In this document: positions 48,400 to 57,322 of the stretch, one piece after another
Position numbering within the stretch: position 1 is the stretch's first letter
Layout of the letters: each line of letters starts with the position of its first letter
DNA from: Mobilicoccus pelagius NBRC 104925
GTDB taxonomy: Bacteria > Actinomycetota > Actinomycetes > Actinomycetales > Dermatophilaceae
Direction of reading: 5' to 3'
NCBI RefSeq assembly: GCF_000247995.1
Contig: NZ_BAFE01000001.1
Coordinates: 1 to 64,000, forward strand
Length of the DNA stretch: 64,000 nt
Notes under the pieces: model-generated
What the model was told of the DNA's origin: nothing
The model's database searches: none
What the model saw: the letters and a program-made list of their open reading frames with translations, nothing else
Position numbers and translations under genes: made by a program

Positions 48400-51300
48400 A
48401 TGGCACTGCACCTGCATCGCGGGGTCGACACCGCGGCGCTCGCGGCCGGTCTCGCCGGGATGCTCGCCGAGCCGTTGCCCGACCCGCTCGTGCAGGAGTT
48501 CGTCGTCGTGCCCGCCAAGGGCATCGAACGCTGGCTCACCCAGCAGCTGTCCCACCGCCTCGGTACGACCGGCACCACCGCGTTCGGTGCCGACGGGGTG
48601 TGCGCAGGCGTGCGGTTCGTCTCGCCCGCCTCCCTCGTGGCACTCCTCACCGGTCGCCGCTCGACGTTCTCCGGCCGCGGGGCCGACGACCCGTGGTCCC
48701 TCGACCGGCTCACGTGGGCGGTCCTCGACGTCCTCGACACCCACCTCGACGAGCCGTGGCTGCGCACCGTCGCCCGGCACCTCGGCCGCGGCAAGGAGGG
48801 GCTCGAGGCGGAGCTGCGCCTCGGCCGCCGGTACGCCGTCGCCCGGCACCTCGCCGGTCTCCTCGCCGACTACGCCCTCCAGCGCCCCGAGCTCCTCGCC
48901 GCATGGCGCCGGGGCGAACTCACCGGCACCGAGGGCGACCTCGACTGGCAGGCGCCGCTGTGGCGGCACGTCGTCGAGCGCATCACCGAGGCCCCCGCGA
49001 CCTCGGACGACGCCGTCGGCCCCGCCCTCGGTGGGGATCTCGACCCGGTGACCCCGCCCGACGTCCGCCACGCCGCGGTCGTCGCGGCGTTGCGCGAGGG
49101 CTCCGTCGAGCTCGACCTGCCCCCGCGTCTCTCGATGTTCGGGCACACGCGCCTCGCGAGCACCGAGATCGACCTCCTCGCCGCGCTCGCCACGCACCGC
49201 GACGTGCACCTGTGGCTGCCGCAGGCCTCTCCCGTCGCGTGGGACCGCCTCACCGACGTCGTCGCGGACGGACCGATCCGCCGGGCCGACGACGCCTCGG
49301 TCCGGCACGTCCGGCACCCGCTCCTCGCCTCCCTCGGCCGCGACGCCCGCGAGTTGCAACGCAGCCTCGTCGGGTGCGGGGCGATCGACCACGGACCCGT
49401 CGAGTCCGCCGACCCCGTCGACCCCAGAGGGCGCGACCGTCGGGGCGACACCCTCCTCGCCTGGTTGCAGGAGGACCTCGCCGACGACCACCCCGCCGAC
49501 GCCGCACGTCGCCGCGCTCGGGTGATCGACCCGCGCGACGACTCGATCGGCATCCACGCCTGTCACGGTCCCGCCCGCCAGGTGGAGGTGCTCCGCGACG
49601 TCCTCACCGGACTCCTCGAGGACGACCCCACCCTCGAACCCCGCGACATCCTCGTCATGGTCCCCGACATCGAGGAGTACGCACCCCTCTTCGCCGCCGC
49701 GTTCGGACTCGGCGACGAGGCGGGCGAGTTCGCCCACCCCGCCCACGGATTCCGCGTCCGCCTCGCGGACCGCTCCCTGGTCGCGACCAACCCCCTCTTC
49801 CACGTCACCCTCGCCCTGCTCGACCTCGCGGCCGGCCGCGTCACCGTCTCGCAGATGCTCGACCTCGCGACCCACCCGGCCGTCGCCCGCCGTTTCCGTT
49901 TCGACGACGACGCCGTCGAGAAGATCGAGGCGTGGATCGAGCAGGCCGGCATCCGGTGGGGCCTCGACGCCGCCCACCGCGAGACCTACCGCCTCGCCGC
50001 GTTCGACCAGAACACGTGGCGCGCCGGCCTCGACCGGCTGCTCCTCGGCGTCGCGATGGCCGACGGCGTCACGACGCACGGCGACGCCGGGGACACCGGG
50101 TTCGGCGACCGCAACCACCTCGGCCCGGTCCTGCCCGTCGACGACGTCGGCTCCGGCGACATCGACCTCGTCGGTCGTTTCACCGAGTTCACCGATCGCG
50201 TCGCGGCCGTCCTCGACGCCGTCCGCGCCGCCGACGGCGTCCACGAGTGGATGGCGGCCCTGCGCGGCGGGGTCGCCGCCCTCACCTCCGTCGCCACCGC
50301 CGACGAGTGGCAACAGGCCCAGCTCGACCGGGAGCTCGTCTCCGTGGCCGACTCCGCCCGCACCGACACCCACATGCGCCTCGCCGACGTACGGCGTCTC
50401 CTCGAACGTCGCCTCGGGGGCCGCCCCACCCGCGCGAACTTCCGCACCGGCACCCTCACCGTCTGCACGATGGTGCCGATGCGCTCGGTGCCGCACCGGG
50501 TCGTCGCCCTCGTCGGACTCGACGACGGCGCATTCCCCCGCGCCGAGACCCTCGACGGCGACGACGTCCTCCTCCGCGACCCCCGCACCGGCGAACGCGA
50601 CCGCCGCAGCGAGGACCGCCAGCTCCTCCTCGACGCCCTCATGGCCGCGCGGGAACACCTCGTCCTCACGTACGGCGGCGCGAGCGACGTCGACGGCTCC
50701 ACCCGGCCCCCGGCCGTGCCCGTCGGTGAACTCCTCGACACCATCTCCGGCCTCGCCGACGACGTGACGAGGGACGACGGCACCCCTCGCGTGCTCCACG
50801 CCCACCCGCTCCAGCCGTTCGACCCCGCTCTCCTCGACGCCGACGCCCCGTTCACGTTCGACCGGGCCGCGTTCGAGGGCGCCCTGGCGCTCGCCGCGCA
50901 CCGCACCCCGCGCGACCCGTTCCTCACCGGCCCGCTGCCCACCGGTCCCGACGCCGGCGGCGACGTCGCCCTCGACGACCTCCAGGCCTTCTTCGCCAAC
51001 CCGGCGCGCGCGTTCCTCCGGGAACGTCTCGACGTCCAACCGCTCCGCGACGAGGAGTCCGACCTCGACGCGATCCCCGTCGAGCTCGACGGGCTCGGCA
51101 CGTGGGGCGTCGGCGACCGGATCCTCCACGACGCCCTCGCCGGCGTGCATCCCGACAACGCGGTGCGCGCCGAGGCCTCCCGTGGCCTCGTGCCCCCGGC
51201 CAAGCTCGGGGAGCGGGCCGTCACCGGCGTCGTCGGCGTCGTCCACGCACTCATGGCGGCCGCCGCCCCCGTCCGCGTCGGCGAGGCCCGCGCGGTCGAC

Positions 51301-51924
51301 CTCACCGCCGTCCTCCCCGGCGGTCGCCGACTCACCGGCACCGTCACCGGGGTGCACGGCACCGACGTCCTCACGGTCTCCTACTCGGCCCTCTCGGCGA
51401 AGTCCCGCATCCGCGCCTGGATCGACCTCCTCGCGCTCACCGTCGCCCACCCCGAGGGGCCCTGGGTCGCCCACGTCGTCGCCCGGCAACGCGGCGGCGC
51501 CGTGCATCGTGTGTGGGGACCGTTGCCGCCGACCGCGGCCGCGCAGTGGCTCGCCGACCTCGTCGACGTGCGCGACCGGGGTCTCTGCGAACCGATCCCG
51601 TTGCCGCCCAAGGCGTCCCTCGCCTACGCCGAGGCCGCCTCCCGCCGCCGCGACGTCGAGGCCGACGATCCCCATGCGGGGCGCGACACGACCGCGCCCG
51701 TCGACGCCGCCCGCCGCGCCTGGGAGACCGACCGCAAGCGCGGCGCCTTCCCCGGCGAACACGCCGACCCCTCCTTCGCCCGCATCCACAGCGACGGCGC
51801 CCCCCTCGAGGTGCTCTTCGCCGGGTCCGGCCCCGACGAGACGTGGAACGACGAACCCACCCGATTCGGCCGCTACGCCGTCCGCGTGTGGCAGCCCGAG
51901 ATCACGAACGGCAGGCGGGTGTGA
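48400..51924 (+). CDS. recC: Exodeoxyribonuclease V subunit gamma
   Basis: A 1174-residue subunit of the RecBCD helicase-nuclease that holds the complex together and recognises Chi. The start MALHLHRGVDTAALAAGLAG and FVVVPAKGIERWLTQQLSHR is diagnostic; inactive helicase-like segments follow (HGPARQVEVLRDVLTGLLED; VVALVGLDDGAFPR). GAGGAGG is 5 nt before the ATG. Its stop shares one base with the recB start (TGATG), so the order recC-recB-recD is translationally coupled, as in other actinobacteria. The leader hairpin upstream may modulate expression. Confidence 0.95.
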   Translation: MALHLHRGVDTAALAAGLAGMLAEPLPDPLVQEFVVVPAKGIERWLTQQLSHRLGTTGTTAFGADGVCAGVRFVSPASLVALLTGRRSTFSGRGADDPWSLDRLTWAVLDVLDTHLDEPWLRTVARHLGRGKEGLEAELRLGRRYAVARHLAGLLADYALQRPELLAAWRRGELTGTEGDLDWQAPLWRHVVERITEAPATSDDAVGPALGGDLDPVTPPDVRHAAVVAALREGSVELDLPPRLSMFGHTRLASTEIDLLAALATHRDVHLWLPQASPVAWDRLTDVVADGPIRRADDASVRHVRHPLLASLGRDARELQRSLVGCGAIDHGPVESADPVDPRGRDRRGDTLLAWLQEDLADDHPADAARRRARVIDPRDDSIGIHACHGPARQVEVLRDVLTGLLEDDPTLEPRDILVMVPDIEEYAPLFAAAFGLGDEAGEFAHPAHGFRVRLADRSLVATNPLFHVTLALLDLAAGRVTVSQMLDLATHPAVARRFRFDDDAVEKIEAWIEQAGIRWGLDAAHRETYRLAAFDQNTWRAGLDRLLLGVAMADGVTTHGDAGDTGFGDRNHLGPVLPVDDVGSGDIDLVGRFTEFTDRVAAVLDAVRAADGVHEWMAALRGGVAALTSVATADEWQQAQLDRELVSVADSARTDTHMRLADVRRLLERRLGGRPTRANFRTGTLTVCTMVPMRSVPHRVVALVGLDDGAFPRAETLDGDDVLLRDPRTGERDRRSEDRQLLLDALMAAREHLVLTYGGASDVDGSTRPPAVPVGELLDTISGLADDVTRDDGTPRVLHAHPLQPFDPALLDADAPFTFDRAAFEGALALAAHRTPRDPFLTGPLPTGPDAGGDVALDDLQAFFANPARAFLRERLDVQPLRDEESDLDAIPVELDGLGTWGVGDRILHDALAGVHPDNAVRAEASRGLVPPAKLGERAVTGVVGVVHALMAAAAPVRVGEARAVDLTAVLPGGRRLTGTVTGVHGTDVLTVSYSALSAKSRIRAWIDLLALTVAHPEGPWVAHVVARQRGGAVHRVWGPLPPTAAAQWLADLVDVRDRGLCEPIPLPPKASLAYAEAASRRRDVEADDPHAGRDTTAPVDAARRAWETDRKRGAFPGEHADPSFARIHSDGAPLEVLFAGSGPDETWNDEPTRFGRYAVRVWQPEITNGRRV

Positions 51925-54900
51925 TGAGCGCGCACGACCACGAAGCGACGACCCCGGCGCACGACGTACCGTCCGCGGAGACGCCCCGACTCGAGACGTT
52001 CGACGTCCGCGCCCCCCTGCCCACCGGCACCGTCCTCCTCGAGGCGAGCGCGGGCACTGGCAAGACGTGGACGATCGGCGCGCTCGTCACCCGGTACGTC
52101 GCCGAGGGCGTGGCGACGCTCGAGGAGATGCTCGTCGTCACGTTCGGCCGCGCCGCGAGTCAGGAGCTGCGCGCCCGCGTCCGCGAGCACCTCGTCGACG
52201 CCGTGCGCGCCCTCGCCGATCCGCCCCCGCCGGAGCGCCGCGACGCGCTCGTCGACCTCCTCCTCGACGCCGACGCCGCCGAGCTCGCCCTCCGCCGCGA
52301 ACGCCTCGTCGCCGCCCTCGCGGGGTTCGACTCCGCGACGATCGCGACGACCCACGGCTTCTGCCAGATCGTCCTGCGCTCCCTCGGTGTCGCGGGCGAC
52401 ACCGAACGCGACGCCCAGCTCGTCGAGGACGTGAGCGACCTCCTGCGGGAGGTCGTCGACGACCTCTACCTGCGCGGATTCGCCCACGACGAGGCGACGC
52501 CCGTGTTCTCCCTCGCCGAGGCGCGGGCCATCGCGGCCGACGTCGTCGAGAACCCCCAGGCCCGCATCGAACCGTCCGACCCGCCCGCGGGGTCCCCGGC
52601 GGCGCGTCGCGTCGGGTTCGCCCGCGCCGTGCGCGACGAGATGGCGCTGCGCATGCGTCGGGGCGGCCTCCTCGGGTACGACGACCTCCTCACCCGCCTC
52701 GCCGCCGAGCTCGCCGACGAGGACTCCCCGGCCGCCGCCCGCATGCGGAGCCGGTGGCGCATCGTCCTCGTCGACGAGTTCCAGGACACCGACCCCGTCC
52801 AGTGGGCCGTGCTCGACCGGGCGTTCTCCGGCCACTCGACCCTCGTCCTCATCGGCGACCCCAAGCAGGCGATCTACGCCTTCCGCGGCGGCGACGTCGT
52901 CACGTACCTCGACGCGGCCCGCACCGCCGACGTCCGCCGCACCCTCGGCTGCAACCACCGCACCGACGACGCACTCCTCGCGCCCCTCCAGGTCGTCCTC
53001 GAGGGGGCGCAGCTCGGCGAGGCGGGCATCGTCGTGCGTCCCGTCTCGGCCGCCCACGAGGGGTCGCGAATCTCCGGCGCGCCGTCCGACGCGCCCTTCC
53101 GCGTGCGGGTGCTCGACAGGTCCACCCTCACGTGGCGCTCCGACCGTCTGCCGCCGGTCGCGACGATGCGCAGCCGGGTCGCCACGGACGTCGCGGGCGA
53201 GATCGGCGCACTCCTCGCCTCGGGAGCGACGTTCGGCGAGGGCGAGCACGCCCGCCCCGTGCGCCCCGGCGACGTCGCCGTCCTCGCGCACACCTCCCGC
53301 CAGCTCCAGGCCGTGCGGGACGCGTTGCGGAAGGCCGGGATCCCCGCCGTCCTCGCCGGCACGGGCAGCGTCCTCGAGACGCAGGCCGCGGCCGACTGGC
53401 TCACGCTCCTCGTCGCGATGGACGCCCCCCACCGCACCGGCCTCGTGCGGGCCGCTGCGCTCACCGACCTCCTCGGCTACTCCGCCGCCGACCTCGACGG
53501 CGGCGGCGACCGCCTCACCGACGCCCTCGCCGGGCGCATGCGTCGGTACGCCGACCTCTTCGCCACCCGGGGGCTCGCGGCCGTCATGGCGATGCTGGAC
53601 GCGGAGGGGCTCTCCTCCCGGATGCTCTCGCTCCAGGGCGGCGAACGCGACCTCACCGACCTCCGCCATGTCGCGGAGATCCTCCACGAGGAGGCCCACG
53701 TCGGCCGCCTCGGACTCGTCGCGCTCATCGGGCGCCTCACCGACCTCCGCGAGGACGCCCGTCGCGCCGGCGGGTCGACGCGGCGCCGCCGTCTCGACAG
53801 CGACGCCGCGGCCGTGCAGCTCGTCACGATCCACGGCAGCAAGGGCCTCCAGTACGACGTGTGCTTCGTGCCCTACCTCTGGGACCGCTGGGTGCCCGAA
53901 CCCGACCGGCCGACGTACCACCTGCCCCCCGACGCGCAGGGCCACCGCGCCCGCGCCGTCGACGTGGGCGGACGTCACCCCGGACGACGGGACGCGCTCG
54001 CCACCCACGCCGAGGAGGAGGCGGGCGAGTCCCTCCGTCTCGCCTACGTCGCGCTCACCCGCGCCCGCGCCCAGGTCGTCACCTGGTGGGCGCCGACGAA
54101 GAACACCGAGGGTGCGCCCCTGCACCGACTCCTCCTCGGCCGCGGCCCGGGGGAGGCCCAGGTACCCGACACCGTGCCCGTCGCCGACGACGTCACCACC
54201 GTCGCGACCCTGCGGCGGTGGGAGGCCGCAGGTGGGCCCGTCGTCGAACCCGCCCGACGCGAGGAGACGCCCGAGCCCGCACCGCCCACGCCGCCGGGCG
54301 AGCTCGCCGTCCGCACGTTCACGCGCACCATCGACCTCGCCTGGCGCCGCACGAGCTACAGCGCCCTCACCCGGGACGCGGGCGTCCACGCGCTCGGTGC
54401 CGTCGTCACGAGCGAACCCGAGGTCCTCGGCACCGACGACGAGGCCGACCTCCGCGTCGAGCAACCGCCCACGCTGCCCGGCGATCTCCCCTCGCCGATG
54501 ACGGATCTGCCGCTCGGCACCCGGTTCGGCTCCCTCGTCCACGGCGTCCTCGAGGAGGCCGATCCGCAGGCCCCCGACCTGCGTGCGGAGTTCCTCGAAC
54601 GCATCGCCGAGCTCCGCGTGCTCTGGCCGATCGAGCTCGACGCCGACGACCTCGCCGACGCGCTCGTCGCCGTCTGCGACTCCCCGCTCGGCCCCCTCGC
54701 CCCCGGAGCCACCCTCCGCGACATCGGCCGCGGCGAACGGCTCTGCGAGGTCGAGTTCGAACTGCCCCTCGGCGGGGGCGACGAGGCGGGTGCCGGAGGT
54801 GTCCCCGGGGACGTCGCCGACGTGCGCCTCGGGCAGATCGCCGCCCTCCTGCGCGCCCACCTGCCCGAGGACGACCCCATCCGCCCCTACGCCGACGAAC

Positions 54901-55325
54901 TGGACCGCCCCGAGCTCGGCGGCCAGCTCCTCCGCGGCTACCTCACCGGCTCGCTCGATGTCGTCATGCGCGTCGACGGTCGCTACCTCGTCGCCGACTA
55001 CAAGACGAACTGGCTCGGCCCCTTCGAGGAGCCCCTCACCGCCGCCGCGTACGTGCCCGACAACCTCGACGCGGCGATGCGGCACTCCGACTATCCGCTC
55101 CAGGCCCTCCTCTACGCCGTCGTCCTCCACCGCTACCTGCGGTGGCGCCTGCCCGGGTACGACCCCGAGCAGCACCTCGGCGGCGTGCTCTACCTCTACG
55201 TCCGCGGCATGTGCGGGCCGGAGACGCCCCTCGTCGACGGTCGGCCCTGCGGTGTGTTCTCGTGGCAGCCGCCCGCGGTGCTCGTCGAGGAGATCTCGGC
55301 CCTGCTCGACGGAGGAACCCGATGA
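51924..55325 (+). CDS. recB: Exodeoxyribonuclease V subunit beta
   Basis: A 1133-residue SF1 helicase and nuclease. Walker A is LLEASAGTGKTWTIGAL (K47), motif II LVDEFQDTDPVQW, motif III GDPKQAIYAFRGGD, motif V VQLVTIHGSKGLQYDVCF and motif VI RLAYVALTRARAQVVTWW. The C-terminal nuclease domain ends with the metal site YLVADYKTNWLG (Asp-x-Lys) and a preceding Asp in GSLDVVMRVDG. All catalytic residues are present, so the complex should be active as helicase and nuclease at double-strand ends. It overlaps recC by 1 nt and recD by 4 nt. Confidence 0.95.
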   Translation: MSAHDHEATTPAHDVPSAETPRLETFDVRAPLPTGTVLLEASAGTGKTWTIGALVTRYVAEGVATLEEMLVVTFGRAASQELRARVREHLVDAVRALADPPPPERRDALVDLLLDADAAELALRRERLVAALAGFDSATIATTHGFCQIVLRSLGVAGDTERDAQLVEDVSDLLREVVDDLYLRGFAHDEATPVFSLAEARAIAADVVENPQARIEPSDPPAGSPAARRVGFARAVRDEMALRMRRGGLLGYDDLLTRLAAELADEDSPAAARMRSRWRIVLVDEFQDTDPVQWAVLDRAFSGHSTLVLIGDPKQAIYAFRGGDVVTYLDAARTADVRRTLGCNHRTDDALLAPLQVVLEGAQLGEAGIVVRPVSAAHEGSRISGAPSDAPFRVRVLDRSTLTWRSDRLPPVATMRSRVATDVAGEIGALLASGATFGEGEHARPVRPGDVAVLAHTSRQLQAVRDALRKAGIPAVLAGTGSVLETQAAADWLTLLVAMDAPHRTGLVRAAALTDLLGYSAADLDGGGDRLTDALAGRMRRYADLFATRGLAAVMAMLDAEGLSSRMLSLQGGERDLTDLRHVAEILHEEAHVGRLGLVALIGRLTDLREDARRAGGSTRRRRLDSDAAAVQLVTIHGSKGLQYDVCFVPYLWDRWVPEPDRPTYHLPPDAQGHRARAVDVGGRHPGRRDALATHAEEEAGESLRLAYVALTRARAQVVTWWAPTKNTEGAPLHRLLLGRGPGEAQVPDTVPVADDVTTVATLRRWEAAGGPVVEPARREETPEPAPPTPPGELAVRTFTRTIDLAWRRTSYSALTRDAGVHALGAVVTSEPEVLGTDDEADLRVEQPPTLPGDLPSPMTDLPLGTRFGSLVHGVLEEADPQAPDLRAEFLERIAELRVLWPIELDADDLADALVAVCDSPLGPLAPGATLRDIGRGERLCEVEFELPLGGGDEAGAGGVPGDVADVRLGQIAALLRAHLPEDDPIRPYADELDRPELGGQLLRGYLTGSLDVVMRVDGRYLVADYKTNWLGPFEEPLTAAAYVPDNLDAAMRHSDYPLQALLYAVVLHRYLRWRLPGYDPEQHLGGVLYLYVRGMCGPETPLVDGRPCGVFSWQPPAVLVEEISALLDGGTR

Positions 55326-57322
55326 CGACCCCACCCGCCGACTCCCCGCTCGCGCGGCTCACGGCCCTCGCCGCCTCGCCCGTCGACGCCCGCGTCGCGC
55401 TCCGCGCGCCCGAGCCGCTCGCGACGTTCAACGCCGCCGGATACCTCCGCCCGGCCGACGTCCACGTCGCGACCCGCCTCGGCGCCCTCGCCGGCGAGAC
55501 CGACCCGGACGTGTGGCTCGCGCTCGCCCTCCTCGTGCGCGTCGTCCGCGACGGGTCGACGTGCCTGCGTCTCGCCGAGGCCCACGAACTGGCCCCCGAG
55601 GTCGTCGACGACCCGACCGCCGACGACGACATCACCGGCACCCCCGGGGCTGCCGCCGAGGCCGGGACGACCGCCGACGGGATCGCTGGGGGTGCTGCGG
55701 CGGGCCCGGCCGGCGGCCTGCCCTGGCCCGAGCCGGTGCGGTGGGCGGTGGCCGTGGCGGCGAGTCCGCTCGTCGCGGCGGGGGTGCTCCGGTTCGAGGA
55801 CGGACTGCTCTACCTCGACCGGTACTGGGCGGAGGAGCGCAGCGTCTGCGCCGACCTCCTCCTGCGTCGCCGTACGCATGTGCCCGCCGTCGACGCGACA
55901 CTCCTCCGCCGCGGGCTCGACGAGGTGTTCCCCGACGCCGGGTACGCCGAGCAGCGCGAGGCCGCGGCGCGACTCGTCCACGCCGGCACCGGGGTCCTCA
56001 CCGGCGGCCCCGGCAGCGGCAAGACGACGACGATCGCCGGGTTCCTCGCCGTCCTCGTCGACCAGCTCGACGACGGGACCGGCACCCCGCCCCGCATCGC
56101 TCTCACCGCACCGACGGGCAAGGCCGCCGCCCGACTCCAGGAGGCGGTCGCCGACGCCACCGCGCGGTTTCCCGAGCACGCCCGCGCACGCCTCGAGGGA
56201 CTCGAGGCGTCGACGCTCCACCGCCTCCTCGGCTGGCGGCCGGGATCCCGTACCCGGTTCCGGCACGACCGGACGAACACCCTCCCGCACGACGTCGTCG
56301 TCGTCGACGAGTCGTCGATGCTCTCCCTCACGCTCACGGCGCGGCTCCTCGAGGCGCTGCGGCCGACGACGCGGCTCGTCCTCGTCGGTGACGCCGACCA
56401 GCTCGCCTCCGTCGACGCCGGTGCCGTCCTCGGCGACCTCGTCGGTGGCCTCGGTGGCGCCGACGACCTGGGCACCGGCGACACTCCCGTCGACACCGGT
56501 TCCGACGCGGGGTCGGCCGAGGCCGACCCCGGGGAGAGCGGCAGGGGCCGGGGGGTCGCGACGATCGTCCGGCTCACCGGGTCGCACCGGTACACGGGCG
56601 CGATCGGGGAGCTCGCCCGGGCCGTGCGTGACGGCGACGCCGACACCGTCCTCGACGTCCTGCGACGCGGGGAGGGGATGCGGCTCGTCGACGACGAGGA
56701 CCCGGCGCCCGTCATTCGCCCGCAGCTCGTCTCCCACGCGGTCGCGGTGCGGGAGGCGGCCCGTGCCCGCGACGCCGAGGGGGCTCTCGCGGCGTTGGGG
56801 CGCCACCGCGTCCTGTGCGCGCACCGCTCCGGCCCGCACGGCGTGCGCACGTGGAACCGGCGCGTCGAGTCGTGGCTCACCGAGGAGACGGGCGACGCGC
56901 TCTACGACCTCATGTACGTCGGGCGGCCGCTGCTCGTCACGACGAACGACCACACCCTCGGCCTCTACAACGGCGACACGGGGGTCGTCCTCGCGCCCGA
57001 CGAGGTGGGTGCGCCGCCGACGGCCGTGCTCGCCGCCGCGGGCGGGACGCTCGCGCTCGCCGCGACCCGTCTGTCGGACGTCGAGACGATGCACGCGATG
57101 ACCGTCCACAAGGCGCAGGGCAGCGAGGCCGACGACATCACAGTGATCCTCCCGCCCGGGGACTCCGCCCTCCTCACGCGCGAACTCCTCTACACGGCGG
57201 TGACGCGCGCCCGTCGCTCGGTGACGCTCGTCGGCGACGAGGACACCGTGTGCGCCGCCCTCCACCGCCGCGCCAGGCGGGCGAGCGGCCTCGCCGCCCG
57301 CCTGGCCGCGGGGGTCAGGTGA
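55322..57322 (+). CDS. recD: Exodeoxyribonuclease V subunit alpha
   Basis: A 666-residue 5'-3' SF1 helicase. Walker A is GVLTGGPGSGKTTTIAGFLA (K234), motif Ib ALTAPTGKAAARLQEAV, Walker B VVVVDESSMLSL, and the C-terminal motifs AMTVHKAQGSEADDITVILP and LLYTAVTRARRSVTLVG. Two Asp/Gly/Ala-rich insertions (about residues 97-132 and 380-412) interrupt the fold and are probably disordered loops. Its ATG overlaps the recB stop (ATGA). The 3' end overlaps the convergent hydrolase gene by 8 nt, leaving no space for a terminator. Confidence 0.95.
   Translation: MTTPPADSPLARLTALAASPVDARVALRAPEPLATFNAAGYLRPADVHVATRLGALAGETDPDVWLALALLVRVVRDGSTCLRLAEAHELAPEVVDDPTADDDITGTPGAAAEAGTTADGIAGGAAAGPAGGLPWPEPVRWAVAVAASPLVAAGVLRFEDGLLYLDRYWAEERSVCADLLLRRRTHVPAVDATLLRRGLDEVFPDAGYAEQREAAARLVHAGTGVLTGGPGSGKTTTIAGFLAVLVDQLDDGTGTPPRIALTAPTGKAAARLQEAVADATARFPEHARARLEGLEASTLHRLLGWRPGSRTRFRHDRTNTLPHDVVVVDESSMLSLTLTARLLEALRPTTRLVLVGDADQLASVDAGAVLGDLVGGLGGADDLGTGDTPVDTGSDAGSAEADPGESGRGRGVATIVRLTGSHRYTGAIGELARAVRDGDADTVLDVLRRGEGMRLVDDEDPAPVIRPQLVSHAVAVREAARARDAEGALAALGRHRVLCAHRSGPHGVRTWNRRVESWLTEETGDALYDLMYVGRPLLVTTNDHTLGLYNGDTGVVLAPDEVGAPPTAVLAAAGGTLALAATRLSDVETMHAMTVHKAQGSEADDITVILPPGDSALLTRELLYTAVTRARRSVTLVGDEDTVCAALHRRARRASGLAARLAAGVR

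Noticed and set aside
47713-51789. Minus-strand open frame of 1358 codons opposite recC
   Set aside because: It is the antisense shadow of recC in GC-rich DNA: no ribosome site, composition dominated by Gly, Glu, Val and Arg, and no motif.
51873-55334. Minus-strand open frame of 1153 codons opposite recB
   Set aside because: Shadow of recB, with the same biased composition and no domain.
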